Shown here piece after piece: positions 16,625-24,763 of a stretch of DNA of 64,000 nt (position 1 is its first letter; each line of letters starts with the position of its first letter). Source of the stretch: JAUVXJ01 sp964433755 (lineage in GTDB: Bacteria > Chloroflexota > Anaerolineae > UBA7937 > B3-Chlor). Made by a program: the position numbers and the translations under genes. The stretch is from contig CAYSSR010000005.1 in assembly GCA_964433755.1 (NCBI GenBank), positions 62,001 through 126,000 of the forward strand, read 5' to 3'. Under the pieces are notes generated by a model. The model did not search any database and was not told the DNA's origin. It saw nothing but the letters and a program-made list of their open reading frames with translations.

Positions 16625-18071
16625 TCACCTGGGATACAAGATCCGCGCGTCTCAGATAGTAGGCTCCATTCTCGTTCCGAAGTACTACAATCCAGAGATC
16701 TCGGAGCGACTACGTGCTCTGTCCACCACCCACCGCCTAGTTCCCATGGCAAGTCTGTTTGAAGATGGGGTCCTTTCATGCACCACGGGCCATGAGATTG
16801 GCAAGATGGCTTACGGGACTGGCTCAATCCCCTTTGTGCGTACCTCGGACATCTCGAATTGGGAGATCATTACCAACCCCAAACAAGGCGTGAGCCAAGA
16901 GATCTATGATAGCTACGCCGCGAAGCAGGGCGTGCGAGCAGGCGATATCTTGATGGTTAGGGACGGAACCTACCTCATCGGCAACTGCTGCTGGGTCACC
17001 GAGGCCGACACTAGGATGGTGTACCAGTCGCATATCTTGAAGATCAGAGTCGAGAAGCCAGCACACATATCCCCTGAGCTCCTACTCGCTGTGCTGTCGT
17101 CACCGGTTGTCCAAGAGCAGGTCAAGGCCAAGCAGTTCACAGCGGACATCATAGACACCCTTGGCAATCGATACCTTGAGTTGGTGCTTCCTATCCCGAA
17201 GGGCGAAGGAGTGGCAACGAGAATCCGCCGGCAGGTATCGGAAGTCGTCAACGGCAGACTGACGTTGAGAGAGCGGATTAGGAGAATCCCTCTATGGGCG
17301 GAGGGCATCATTAGTTCGCCAGACGACGAGATACCTCCGTCATCCCAAGACGATGATCAGCGGACTGGTCCCCTTGCTTTTGTGTTGCCGACCAACCAGA
17401 TCGTCAACGAGATCTTCATCCCACGATACTACAGCCCCCCCATCACGGAGCGATTGCGCCAGCTCACGGAGACCCATCAACTGGTGACTATCGCCAGCCT
17501 CTCCGAGCAAGGTATCATCGCCCTGGAGACCGGTACCGAAGTTGGCAAGATGGCGTACGGTACCGGTTCTATACCGTTCATCCGAACATCTGACATAGCG
17601 AACTGGGAACTCAAGAGTGATCCCAAGCAGACGGTGAGTGAGGAGTTGTACGAGGATCTCAAGGATAGGCAGGACGTGCGTGCAGATGACCTCCTATTGG
17701 TGCGGGATGGCACCTACTTGGTCGGGACGTCCTGCATCCTCACCGAGTACGACACGCGGATTCTCTACTGTGGTGGGCTATACAAGATCCGCATAAGGGA
17801 CAAGAGCGCTCTGGACCCCTATCTTCTCTTGGCGCTACTCAATACTCCGGTGGTGAAGGGTCAGGTGCGAGCCAAGCAGTTCACACGCGACGTGATTGAC
17901 ACGCTGGGGAAACGCGTGTACGAGCTCGTGCTCCCCATTCCGAGGGATGCCGAGTTGCGCCAGCAGATCGCCACTTCGACCAGGGAGGCGGTTGTCGGGC
18001 GAGCTCAGTTGAGAGGCCGAGCAACGCGCCTGGCGCGGGAGGTTGAGGGCCTGGGCAATCCGGCATGCTAG
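16611..18071 (+). CDS. Restriction-modification specificity subunit (HsdS-like, two TRDs)
   Basis: 486 residues, two tandem halves offset by about 249 residues. Each half has a target recognition domain with the block KMAYGTGSIPF(V/I)RTSDI followed by NWE, then VRDGTYL(I/V)G, and then (V/A)KQFT-x-D(I/V)IDTLG and LVLPIP before a conserved helix. The halves are strikingly alike, so both DNA half-sites may be similar, giving a symmetric bipartite target (inference). Starts at the ATG inside the end of the RM gene; translation is likely coupled. Provides sequence specificity for the fused nuclease-methylase. Confidence 0.88.
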   Translation: MNRHDHLGYKIRASQIVGSILVPKYYNPEISERLRALSTTHRLVPMASLFEDGVLSCTTGHEIGKMAYGTGSIPFVRTSDISNWEIITNPKQGVSQEIYDSYAAKQGVRAGDILMVRDGTYLIGNCCWVTEADTRMVYQSHILKIRVEKPAHISPELLLAVLSSPVVQEQVKAKQFTADIIDTLGNRYLELVLPIPKGEGVATRIRRQVSEVVNGRLTLRERIRRIPLWAEGIISSPDDEIPPSSQDDDQRTGPLAFVLPTNQIVNEIFIPRYYSPPITERLRQLTETHQLVTIASLSEQGIIALETGTEVGKMAYGTGSIPFIRTSDIANWELKSDPKQTVSEELYEDLKDRQDVRADDLLLVRDGTYLVGTSCILTEYDTRILYCGGLYKIRIRDKSALDPYLLLALLNTPVVKGQVRAKQFTRDVIDTLGKRVYELVLPIPRDAELRQQIATSTREAVVGRAQLRGRATRLAREVEGLGNPAC

Positions 18072-18279
18072 GGTGTCGATCCGGTTCGAGACTACGTTGG
18101 TTGCCGCCAAGTGTCCCTAGCTGCCCAGTGGCTCCGCTAGCACTCGTGCCTTGCGATCCTGCGTCGTTCTGTTGGGCCGGTATTACCCCAGCAAACGTGT
18201 GCGTCGACCGGGGCTACGGCTCAAGCCGGTGGTTGGCGAGACCGCGGTGCTGGCGGGAGACGGGTTGGTTGGCTGCACT

Positions 18280-18990
18280 GTGAAGAACCAATACTTCGGT
18301 GACATCAACGACTACAGGAAGTATGGGCTACTGCGCGCCCTGACCAACCTCGGTGAGATCAAGACCGCCGTCTGCTGGATGCTCACACGCGACGATGGAC
18401 GCGGCGACGGTGGGCGTGTCGGGTATCTGTTGCAGCCTGCGAAGTGGCGTGAACTGGACTCCCAACTCTTCGACTATCTAGGAGAGGTGGTCCTGCGCCG
18501 GGGCGTGCGGAACGTCGCCGAGATCGAGAACTCGGACATCCTGCCCTCGTGTGAGTTCCTCTCCGACATCGTCCCGGACGACGAGGAGGGCCGCGAAGCG
18601 TACTTCCAGCGCTTGACGGAGCTGGCTAGAGGCTGCGATCTGGCCTTCTTCGACCCGGACAACGGGATCGAGGTCGAGTCCAAGCCTTATGGTCGCCGGG
18701 ACTCTTCCAAGTACCTCTACTGGCACGAGATAGAGCGCTTCTGGAACGCCGGTCACTCCTTGCTCATCTACCAGCACTTCCCCAGAGTTGAGCGCGCCTC
18801 CTTCATCGAGGGCAGGGCGCGCGAACTGATGCGGAGCACTGGGGCCCCGGAGGTGATCTCCTTCCGTACCTCCCATGTGGTGTTCTTCCTGGTTCCTCAG
18901 CGGAACCGTGTGCACTGCTTCCGCCAGCGCAGTGAAGAGGTCGCCAGCCGCTGGGGCCACCAGATCCGGGTTGCTTACCACGCTCCGTGA
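18280..18990 (+). CDS. Conserved hypothetical protein (KNQYFGDINDYRKYGLLR family)
   Basis: 236 residues from the GTG at 18280. The N-terminus KNQYFGDINDYRKYGLLRAL is the usual conserved start of this widespread uncharacterised family, so the longer upstream frame is not used. Other conserved blocks: CWMLTRDDGRGDG, LAFFDPDNGIEVES, SKYLYWHE, LLIYQHFPR and VVFFLVPQ. The FFDPDNG loop with a parallel beta pattern hints at a Rossmann-like enzyme. Located 208 bp after the specificity gene, at the end of the accessory block, so a defence-associated role is possible but unproven. Confidence 0.75.
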   Translation: MKNQYFGDINDYRKYGLLRALTNLGEIKTAVCWMLTRDDGRGDGGRVGYLLQPAKWRELDSQLFDYLGEVVLRRGVRNVAEIENSDILPSCEFLSDIVPDDEEGREAYFQRLTELARGCDLAFFDPDNGIEVESKPYGRRDSSKYLYWHEIERFWNAGHSLLIYQHFPRVERASFIEGRARELMRSTGAPEVISFRTSHVVFFLVPQRNRVHCFRQRSEEVASRWGHQIRVAYHAP

Positions 18991-19009
18991 CCCGCCAGTC
19001 GATGTCGTA

Positions 19010-19032
19010 GGGCCGGGTCTCAGACCCGGCCC
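19010..19032. repeat. REP-like perfect palindrome
   Basis: GGGCCGGGTCT (19010-19020), one base, AGACCCGGCCC (19022-19032). No T-run follows on either strand, so it is not a typical terminator, although it lies between the accessory block and argG. It resembles dispersed GC-rich palindromes of REP type; whether it recurs in this genome cannot be seen here. Confidence 0.55.
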
Positions 19033-19052
19033 TGGATAGTTTCGCTGGTTGC

Positions 19053-19081
19053 TTGACCTTTTGTTCGCTTTGTTCTATACT
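19053..19081 (+). promoter_or_regulatory. Promoter of argG-argH
   Basis: TTGACC (19053-19058), 17-nt spacer, TATACT (19076-19081). Predicted start near 19088, giving a leader of about 150 nt before argG. Confidence 0.75.
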
Positions 19082-19095
19082 ACGCACCAATACCC

Positions 19096-19126
19096 GGCCG
19101 GTCTGGGAGAATCCGGCCAGTTTTGT
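19096..19126 (+). terminator. Terminator-like hairpin in the argG leader
   Basis: GGCCGG (19096-19101) and CCGGCC (19113-19118) with an 11-nt loop, then AGTTTTGT. It begins only a few bases after the predicted transcription start. A transcription attenuator is possible, but the stem is short and the T-run weak. Confidence 0.35.
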
Positions 19127-19241
19127 AGTGGACAGGTAATGAGGATGAGCCAGTATCCAGGAAGGCGACGAGGGCGCGGCGCCGCGCCTGTCAAGAGCTT
19201 GACACCATCGCCAACACAAAAACACTTCAGAGGTGAAGAAG

Positions 19242-20504
19242 GTGGAGAACAAGAAGCTGGTACTGGCTTACAGCGGAGGTCTCGACACCTCCGTTCTACT
19301 CAAATGGCTCCTTAACGAAGGATACGACGTCATCTGCTTCGTGGGTGACGTCGGCCAGGTCGACGACTTCGCCGCGGTCGAGAAGAAGGCCCTCGAGACC
19401 GGAGCGTCCAAGGTCTACGTCGAAGACCTGCGGAAGGAGCTCGTCACCGACTACATCTTCCCCGCGCTCGGTGGGAACGCCATCTACGAAGGTCGCTACC
19501 TGCTGGGAACCTCTCTGGCCAGACCTCTGCTGGCCAAGGCGCAGGTGGAGATAGCCGAGAAAGAGGGTGCGGCGTACGTCGCCCACGGATCCACGGGCAA
19601 GGGCAACGACCAGGTGAGGTTCGAGCTCGCCTACTATGCCCTTAACCCCGAGATCAAGGTCGTCTCTCCCTGGAAGGACCCCAAGTTCCTGGCCCAGTTC
19701 GAGGGCAGGAGCGATCTCTTGGAATACGCCAAGGAACACGGCATCCCCGTCAACGCCACTGCGGCCAAACCATACAGCGAAGACGACAATCTCATGCACA
19801 TCAGCCATGAGGCGGGCGTGCTGGAGGATCCGATGTACCGTCCCGACGAGAACGTCTTCACCCGGAGCGTCTCTCCCATGGAGGCCCCGGACGAGGAGAC
19901 GATCATCGAGATCCACTTCAAGGATGGCGTCCCGGTGAAGGTCGTGAACCAGGACGACGGGACGACGAAGACCGATCCGTTGGAGCTGTTCCTGTACCTC
20001 AACGAGCTGGGCAGCAAGAACGGTGTGGGTCGGGTGGACATGGTGGAGAACAGGTTCATCGGCATCAAGTCCAGGGGGGTGTACGAGACTCCCGGGGCAA
20101 CGATCCTCTGGGCAGCCCACAGGGACCTGGAGGGCGTGGCCATGGACAAGGAAGTGATGCACCTCAGGGACATGCTCATTCCCAAGTTCTCGGAGTTGAT
20201 CTACAACGGGTTCTGGTTCTCCCCGGAGATGGACTTCCTGATGAGCGCCTTCAACAAGAGCCAGGAGGTCATCGACGGTAGGATCGTGGTCTCCTTGTAC
20301 AAGGGCAACGTGACCGTCGTCGGACGCGAGTCCCCGACCTCGCTTTACGACCAGGATCTATCCAGTATGGAGGTGGAGGGCGGGTTCGACGCCACCGATT
20401 CGCTGGGGTTCATCCACATCAACGCCATCAGGCTCAAGGCCCATAACATCGTGCTGCGAAAGAGAAGGCCGTATGACTGGAGACAAAAGCGAACCGAGCG
20501 ATAG
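19242..20504 (+). CDS. argG: Argininosuccinate synthase
   Basis: Ligates citrulline and aspartate with ATP to argininosuccinate (arginine biosynthesis, cytosol). About 420 residues. The N-terminal PP-loop VLAYSGGLDTSV, then AAYVAHGSTGKGNDQVRFE, SPWKDPKF and SVSPMEAPDEE are family motifs. The GTG at 19242 is chosen because AGAGGTGA lies five bases upstream; the GTG three codons earlier sits inside that site. It overlaps argH by 32 bases, an unusually long overlap that argues for coupled expression. Confidence 0.95.
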   Translation: MENKKLVLAYSGGLDTSVLLKWLLNEGYDVICFVGDVGQVDDFAAVEKKALETGASKVYVEDLRKELVTDYIFPALGGNAIYEGRYLLGTSLARPLLAKAQVEIAEKEGAAYVAHGSTGKGNDQVRFELAYYALNPEIKVVSPWKDPKFLAQFEGRSDLLEYAKEHGIPVNATAAKPYSEDDNLMHISHEAGVLEDPMYRPDENVFTRSVSPMEAPDEETIIEIHFKDGVPVKVVNQDDGTTKTDPLELFLYLNELGSKNGVGRVDMVENRFIGIKSRGVYETPGATILWAAHRDLEGVAMDKEVMHLRDMLIPKFSELIYNGFWFSPEMDFLMSAFNKSQEVIDGRIVVSLYKGNVTVVGRESPTSLYDQDLSSMEVEGGFDATDSLGFIHINAIRLKAHNIVLRKRRPYDWRQKRTER

Positions 20505-21684
20505 GCCCACAAAACTGTGGGAGAAAGGCTACCGCCTGGAGCGTGAGGTGGAGGAGTTCACGGTCGGGGAGGATTACCTCCTCGATCAACAACTGGTCAG
20601 GTACGACTGCCTGGCCTCCATCGCCCACGCTACGATGCTGGGTCGGATCGGCGTCCTCGAGGAACAAGAGGTCCAGAGCCTGGTCGACGAGCTGAACACG
20701 ATCATTCGGCTCGACGAGGAAGGCGAGTTCGAGGTCTTGCGGGAGCACGAGGACTGCCACACCGCCATCGAGAACCACCTCACGCGGGAGTTGGGAGAAT
20801 CGGGCGAGAAGATCCACACCGGCAGGTCGAGAAACGATCAGGTGTTGGCTGCGCTCAGGCTGTACTACAAGGAAGAGCTGGGGCGGTGTAAGGGCCAGAT
20901 CTCTGAGCTGGTACACAGCATCCAGCAGTTCGTGGCCAGAGACGGAGAGGTAGGCCTTCCTGGTTACACGCATACCAGGAAGGCCATGCCTTCCTCGATC
21001 GGGCTATGGGCGGAATCCTTCGTCGATTCGATGCGGGACAATCTGCGGCAGATCGACGTTGCCCTGGAGTTGATCGACCAATCCCCCCTGGGCACAGGGG
21101 CTGGCTACGGCGTGCCGCTGGACCTGGATCGGGAGCATGTCTCGGAGCTGCTGGGGTTCGCCAGGGTACAGGAGAACCCCGTCTATGCCCAGCACAGCAG
21201 AGGCAAGTTCGAGGCGACCATCCTCCACGTGCTGACGCAGGTGCTGCTGGACCTCAACAGGATAGCCAGCGATCTGATCGTGTTCAGTATGCCGGAACTG
21301 GGTTACTTCGAGCTGCCAGAGGAGCTGTGCACCGGGAGCTCCATCATGCCGCAGAAGAGGAACCCCGATGTGCTGGAGTTGGTGAGAGCCTGCTACCACC
21401 TGGTTCTGTCGTACGAGTTCCAGGTCAAGGGCACCATCGGCAACCTGCTCTCTGGCTACAACCGCGACCTGCAACTGACCAAAGGTCCCACCATGCGAGG
21501 GCTCCAGACCACACAGCAGTGCCTGTCTGTGATGGCGCTGGTGTTCGAGAAGCTAGGCGTCAACGAAGAGCGATGCAGGGCTGGTCTCACCGACGAGGTC
21601 TACGCCACAGAGAGAGTGTACGAGCTGGTCAAGAAGGGCGTGCCCTTCAGAGAGGCCTACAGGCGGGTCAGTGGCAAGTCGTAG
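20473..21684 (+). CDS. argH: Argininosuccinate lyase (short form)
   Basis: Splits argininosuccinate into arginine and fumarate. 403 residues, shorter than the roughly 460 of E. coli ArgH. Conserved regions: HTGRSRNDQV, GYTHTRKAMP and the signature loop GSSIMPQKRNPD with the catalytic Ser. The sequence ends soon after VPFREAYRRV, so the C-terminal helical domain is abbreviated. The N-terminal LWEKGYRLEREVEEFTVG starts right after the argG stop, but the only start codon is the ATG at 20473 inside argG, preceded by GAGAAGG. Same-operon partner of argG. Confidence 0.93.
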   Translation: MTGDKSEPSDRPTKLWEKGYRLEREVEEFTVGEDYLLDQQLVRYDCLASIAHATMLGRIGVLEEQEVQSLVDELNTIIRLDEEGEFEVLREHEDCHTAIENHLTRELGESGEKIHTGRSRNDQVLAALRLYYKEELGRCKGQISELVHSIQQFVARDGEVGLPGYTHTRKAMPSSIGLWAESFVDSMRDNLRQIDVALELIDQSPLGTGAGYGVPLDLDREHVSELLGFARVQENPVYAQHSRGKFEATILHVLTQVLLDLNRIASDLIVFSMPELGYFELPEELCTGSSIMPQKRNPDVLELVRACYHLVLSYEFQVKGTIGNLLSGYNRDLQLTKGPTMRGLQTTQQCLSVMALVFEKLGVNEERCRAGLTDEVYATERVYELVKKGVPFREAYRRVSGKS

Positions 21685-21779
21685 GCCACTGCTGGTGGAT
21701 TGGCGGCGAGACGCGGTTCGAGGGCAGCCTGAGCTAGAGCTTCGCGGCCAGCCTCGGCGCTGTTGGAGAGAGTAGGCTG

Positions 21780-22547
21780 ATGGGAGTGCTGGGCGTACTA
21801 ACTTGCGAGGTGCTGGAGTTGGAGTTCGCGCACCTGCTGTGCGCCGACGGGGACATCGGCCGGCTCACGGTGCTGGACGACGGACGATCAGCGCGCTTGC
21901 TGTCGGCGCTGGACGGTTCCAGAGACGGAGACGTAAGGCGCATCTCCGCCCTTGAAGAGTTCGCCCCTGACGGTGGAAGCCAGCCAGAGGTCCTGATCCG
22001 CGTGCTGGAGCTGGGGCTGCACGTCTGGCCGAAGAAGCTACGTGACGCCCTGGTGGAAGCAGCGCGGGAGATGGGCGAGCACGTCGATGCGCTGTTGCTG
22101 GGCTACGGACTCTGCGGCAACGCCCTTGAGTCGCCCAGGGAGCTTCTGTCGGATGTAGGTGTTCCGGTCTTCTCGCCTATGGACCAGGATCATCCGGTGG
22201 ACGACTGCGTGGGACTGCTCATCGGCGGGCGTGAGCGCTACTACGCAGAGCAGTGCAAGGTGGCAGGGACGTTCTTCATCACGCCGGGGTGGGCCCACCA
22301 TTGGCGCCGCATGTTCGAGCGCGAGATGGGCGGCATGAGCGTGGACCTGGCGAGACGGTTGTTCGAGCACTACGAGCGCACCCTGTTGATCTCCAATCCG
22401 GTGACCTCGGATCAGGAGATGCGGGAGAGTATCCGCGAGTTCGTCGACACGTTCGGCTTCCGGGTCGAGACCTGCGCCGGCACCATGGATATCCTCGAGC
22501 GGACCTGGGAGGAGGCCAAAGGCTCGCTGTCAGCCCAGGTCGGCTGA
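21780..22547 (+). CDS. DUF1638 family protein
   Basis: 255 residues, cytosolic, no membrane segment. The block LLLGYGLCGNALESP, VPVFSPMDQDHPVDDCVGLLIGG and TFFITPGWAHHWRRMFE match the DUF1638 pattern: a Cys in GYGLCGN, an Asp-Cys pair, and a GW motif. The function is unknown; members often occur near corrinoid or methyl-transfer genes in anaerobes, which is not the case here. AGTAGG precedes the ATG. Probably monocistronic, about 95 bp after argH. Confidence 0.8.
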   Translation: MGVLGVLTCEVLELEFAHLLCADGDIGRLTVLDDGRSARLLSALDGSRDGDVRRISALEEFAPDGGSQPEVLIRVLELGLHVWPKKLRDALVEAAREMGEHVDALLLGYGLCGNALESPRELLSDVGVPVFSPMDQDHPVDDCVGLLIGGRERYYAEQCKVAGTFFITPGWAHHWRRMFEREMGGMSVDLARRLFEHYERTLLISNPVTSDQEMRESIREFVDTFGFRVETCAGTMDILERTWEEAKGSLSAQVG

Positions 22548-22725
22548 GCTGTCCCTCCTGCTCGTGGCAGCCCCCGATCGTCCACGATTGGATCTGGGCC
22601 ACGCCTTCATTCTCCAGTAGTATCCCTCAGCCCCGCCGGACGTGCGCCTTGTCCTTGCACTCTTCGGCTTGCAGGAACCAGGTGCCGACACCGGTGGTTC
22701 GCGTGGTGTGATCTCGACAGAAGGC

Positions 22726-22754
22726 TTGTCGTTTGGCGTTCCGTGTCGTACAAT
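22726..22754 (+). promoter_or_regulatory. Promoter of the LiaF-like gene pair
   Basis: TTGTCG (22726-22731), 17-nt spacer, TACAAT (22749-22754), about 67 bp before the next start codon. The remaining 22548-22725 gap holds no visible gene. Confidence 0.65.
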
Positions 22755-22821
22755 AGCGGCGGAGCAGTGGTGACGGCGTCTGTCTGGTGGAGGAGCATGA
22801 CAAAGCGCAGAGGAGGCTGAA

Positions 22822-23337
22822 ATGGAACGCAGACGTAGGTCGAGTCTGGCGGGTGGAATCCTGCTCATCCTGATGGGGGCCTGGTTCGCGGCCCTGCAAC
22901 TGGTGCCGGAGTTGGGAGACTGGATCAACATCGAGTTCACGTGGCCCCTGATGATCGTCGCCGTAGGTGTGATCCTGCTCGTCGTTGGTCTGATCATCGC
23001 CGTGCCTGGATTGGCTGTCGCGGCGTGTGTCGTCGGCGGTGTGGGGGCCATACTGTACTGGCAGGTGGTCACCGACGGTTGGGTCACTTGGGGCTTCGCC
23101 TGGGCGCTGATCCCTAGCTTCGTGGGTCTAGGCGTCCTCGTTTCGAACATCCTGGAGGGGCGCACGGCCAAGGGCATAAGTGAAGGGGGCTGGCTGATTT
23201 TCTTCGGCATAGTGCTGTTCTTCATCCTTGGCGCAGCCTTCGGGTCGCTGGGCTGGCTGAGTCCCTACTGGCCGCTTCTCGTGGTGGCCATTGGGTTGCT
23301 GATGGTGATCCAGGGGCTGCTGCGGCTGCGCCGGTAG
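22822..23337 (+). CDS. Multi-pass membrane protein with LiaF/DUF5668-like domain
   Basis: 171 residues with a basic N-terminus (MERRRRSS) and about six membrane segments arranged as repeated two-helix hairpins. The pattern GGILLILMGAWFA and WPLLVVAIGLLMVIQGLLRLRR fits the LiaI/LiaF-type transmembrane region (DUF5668-like). Good ribosome site (GAGGAGGCTGAA). Forms a probable operon with the next gene, which combines a similar membrane region with a soluble domain; such pairs are linked to cell-envelope stress sensing in other bacteria. Confidence 0.75.
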   Translation: MERRRRSSLAGGILLILMGAWFAALQLVPELGDWINIEFTWPLMIVAVGVILLVVGLIIAVPGLAVAACVVGGVGAILYWQVVTDGWVTWGFAWALIPSFVGLGVLVSNILEGRTAKGISEGGWLIFFGIVLFFILGAAFGSLGWLSPYWPLLVVAIGLLMVIQGLLRLRR

Positions 23338-23377
23338 GCTGGAGTGCGGTGTCCGGCTGAGAGTGGAGGGAGGAATC

Positions 23378-24187
23378 ATGAGACGGATAGCACTGGTTGC
23401 CGGCGTGATCCTCATCGTGGTGGGCGCGGTGGGCGTCCTCGATGCCCTGGGAGTGGTCCGCGTCTCCATCTGCGGCCTGTTCTGGGCCGGGCTCTGGATC
23501 GGGCTGGGTGTGTGGATCGTCTGGGGTGCGCTGGCGAAGGAGCCTGCGACTGAACTGGAGGAGGCTTCCATCCCACTGGAGGGCGCGACCAGCGCGCGCA
23601 TCAGCATCAGCCACGGGGCGGGACGCTTGCAGATTGGCGGGGGTGCTGAGCCTGGCGCGCTGGTTCAGGGCACGTTCGCCGGAGGCTTGATTCATGATGT
23701 AAGCAGGCAGGGCGAGGTGCTGGACGTCAAGATGCGCGTGCGGGGCGAGGGGATGCTGATGGTTCTCCTTCCCTGGAAGTGGGCCAGGTTCCGCGGAGCG
23801 GCGTGGACCATGAAGATGACTGAGAACACCCCCCTCACGCTGAAGATCGAGGGAGGCGCGAGCGAGAACTTGCTGGATCTGGCAGATCTTCAGGTGAAGG
23901 AGCTGGAGATCGAGACGGGGGCCAGCTCCACGAAGTTGACTCTGCCTGCGAGGGCGGGTCACACCCGGGCCAGCGTCGGCTGCGGAGCGGGAGCGGTGGA
24001 GGTGCGGGTGCCCTCCGGCGTGGCGGCTCGTGTACGGGTCCAGAGTACCCTGGCGGAGGTGAAGGTCGACCGGAGACGCTTCCCCATGTCGAGCAGAGGG
24101 GTCTACGAGTCGCCGGACTACGAAACGGCAGCCAACAAGGTGGATCTGGTCGTGGATGCCAACCTTGGCTCTGCGGATGTGCACTAG
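23378..24187 (+). CDS. LiaF-like membrane-anchored protein with beta-solenoid/DUF4097-type domain
   Basis: About 269 residues. Two N-terminal membrane helices (IALVAGVILIVVGAVGVLDAL and FWAGLWIGLGVWIVWGAL) precede an extracytoplasmic domain of short beta-repeats (DLADLQVKELEIETGASSTK, VGCGAGAVEVRVPSGVAARV), resembling LiaF C-terminal or DUF4097/DUF2154 adhesin-like domains. The ATG at 23378 follows GGAGGA; the upstream GTG is rejected. Likely a partner of the preceding membrane protein in envelope sensing; no histidine kinase is adjacent. Confidence 0.75.
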   Translation: MRRIALVAGVILIVVGAVGVLDALGVVRVSICGLFWAGLWIGLGVWIVWGALAKEPATELEEASIPLEGATSARISISHGAGRLQIGGGAEPGALVQGTFAGGLIHDVSRQGEVLDVKMRVRGEGMLMVLLPWKWARFRGAAWTMKMTENTPLTLKIEGGASENLLDLADLQVKELEIETGASSTKLTLPARAGHTRASVGCGAGAVEVRVPSGVAARVRVQSTLAEVKVDRRRFPMSSRGVYESPDYETAANKVDLVVDANLGSADVH

Positions 24188-24264
24188 GTTTGTCGATTCT
24201 CTGGGGTGTGAGGCTAGACACGGTTGTGTGGATGGACAGCAGTCGATTCGTTGGAGGAACCTAG

Positions 24265-24702
24265 ATGAGTGTGGTTGAGCGGGCTCTGTCGACTTTCGAC
24301 GAGGGATACAATTGCTCGCAGTCGGTGTTCTCGGCGTGGGCGTCGGAACTGGGACTGGATCGGGAATCAGCCTTGAGAGTGGCCACCGCCTTTGGAGGCG
24401 GCATGGGACACAGGGGAGACACTTGCGGCGCGGTCACCGGGGCTTTCATGGCTATAGGGTTGAAGCACGGGAGGCTCAGGGCAGACGACGAGGAGACCCG
24501 GGACCTGGCCTACAGCCTGGTGAACCGGTTCGTGGAGGAGTTCGAGTTGCGTCACGGTTCGGTCGTGTGCAGGGAGTTGCTGGGGTTCGACCTGAGCACC
24601 CCTGACGGGGAGCGACTGGCTGAGGAACGATGGCCAGACGGTATGCCCTGTAGGGGATTGGTAAAGGACGCCGCGGAGATCCTGGAGGAGCTACTAGCAT
24701 AG
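24265..24702 (+). CDS. C_GCAxxG_C_C family redox-type protein
   Basis: 145 residues, soluble. Contains the family layout: a Cys in YNCSQSVF, then GDTCGAVTGAFMAIGL (the GCAxxG-like block), a Cys in SVVCRELLG and a late Cys in MPCRGLV. Members are thought to be membrane-associated or cytosolic redox proteins, often near molybdenum or selenium metabolism; the role is not established. Ribosome site GGAGGAA before the ATG. Followed 61 bp later by ubiE. Confidence 0.85.
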   Translation: MSVVERALSTFDEGYNCSQSVFSAWASELGLDRESALRVATAFGGGMGHRGDTCGAVTGAFMAIGLKHGRLRADDEETRDLAYSLVNRFVEEFELRHGSVVCRELLGFDLSTPDGERLAEERWPDGMPCRGLVKDAAEILEELLA

Positions 24703-24763
24703 GAAAGTCCACAAAGATCACCGCGCACAGGTTGGGTGATCGTGGCAGCAGGGCGGTTGAGGC

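Noticed and set aside
14780..18071. Classical type I R-M system
   Set aside because: No HsdR motor gene is present, and the methylase chain itself carries the nuclease-like domain, so a fused type IIB-like layout fits better.
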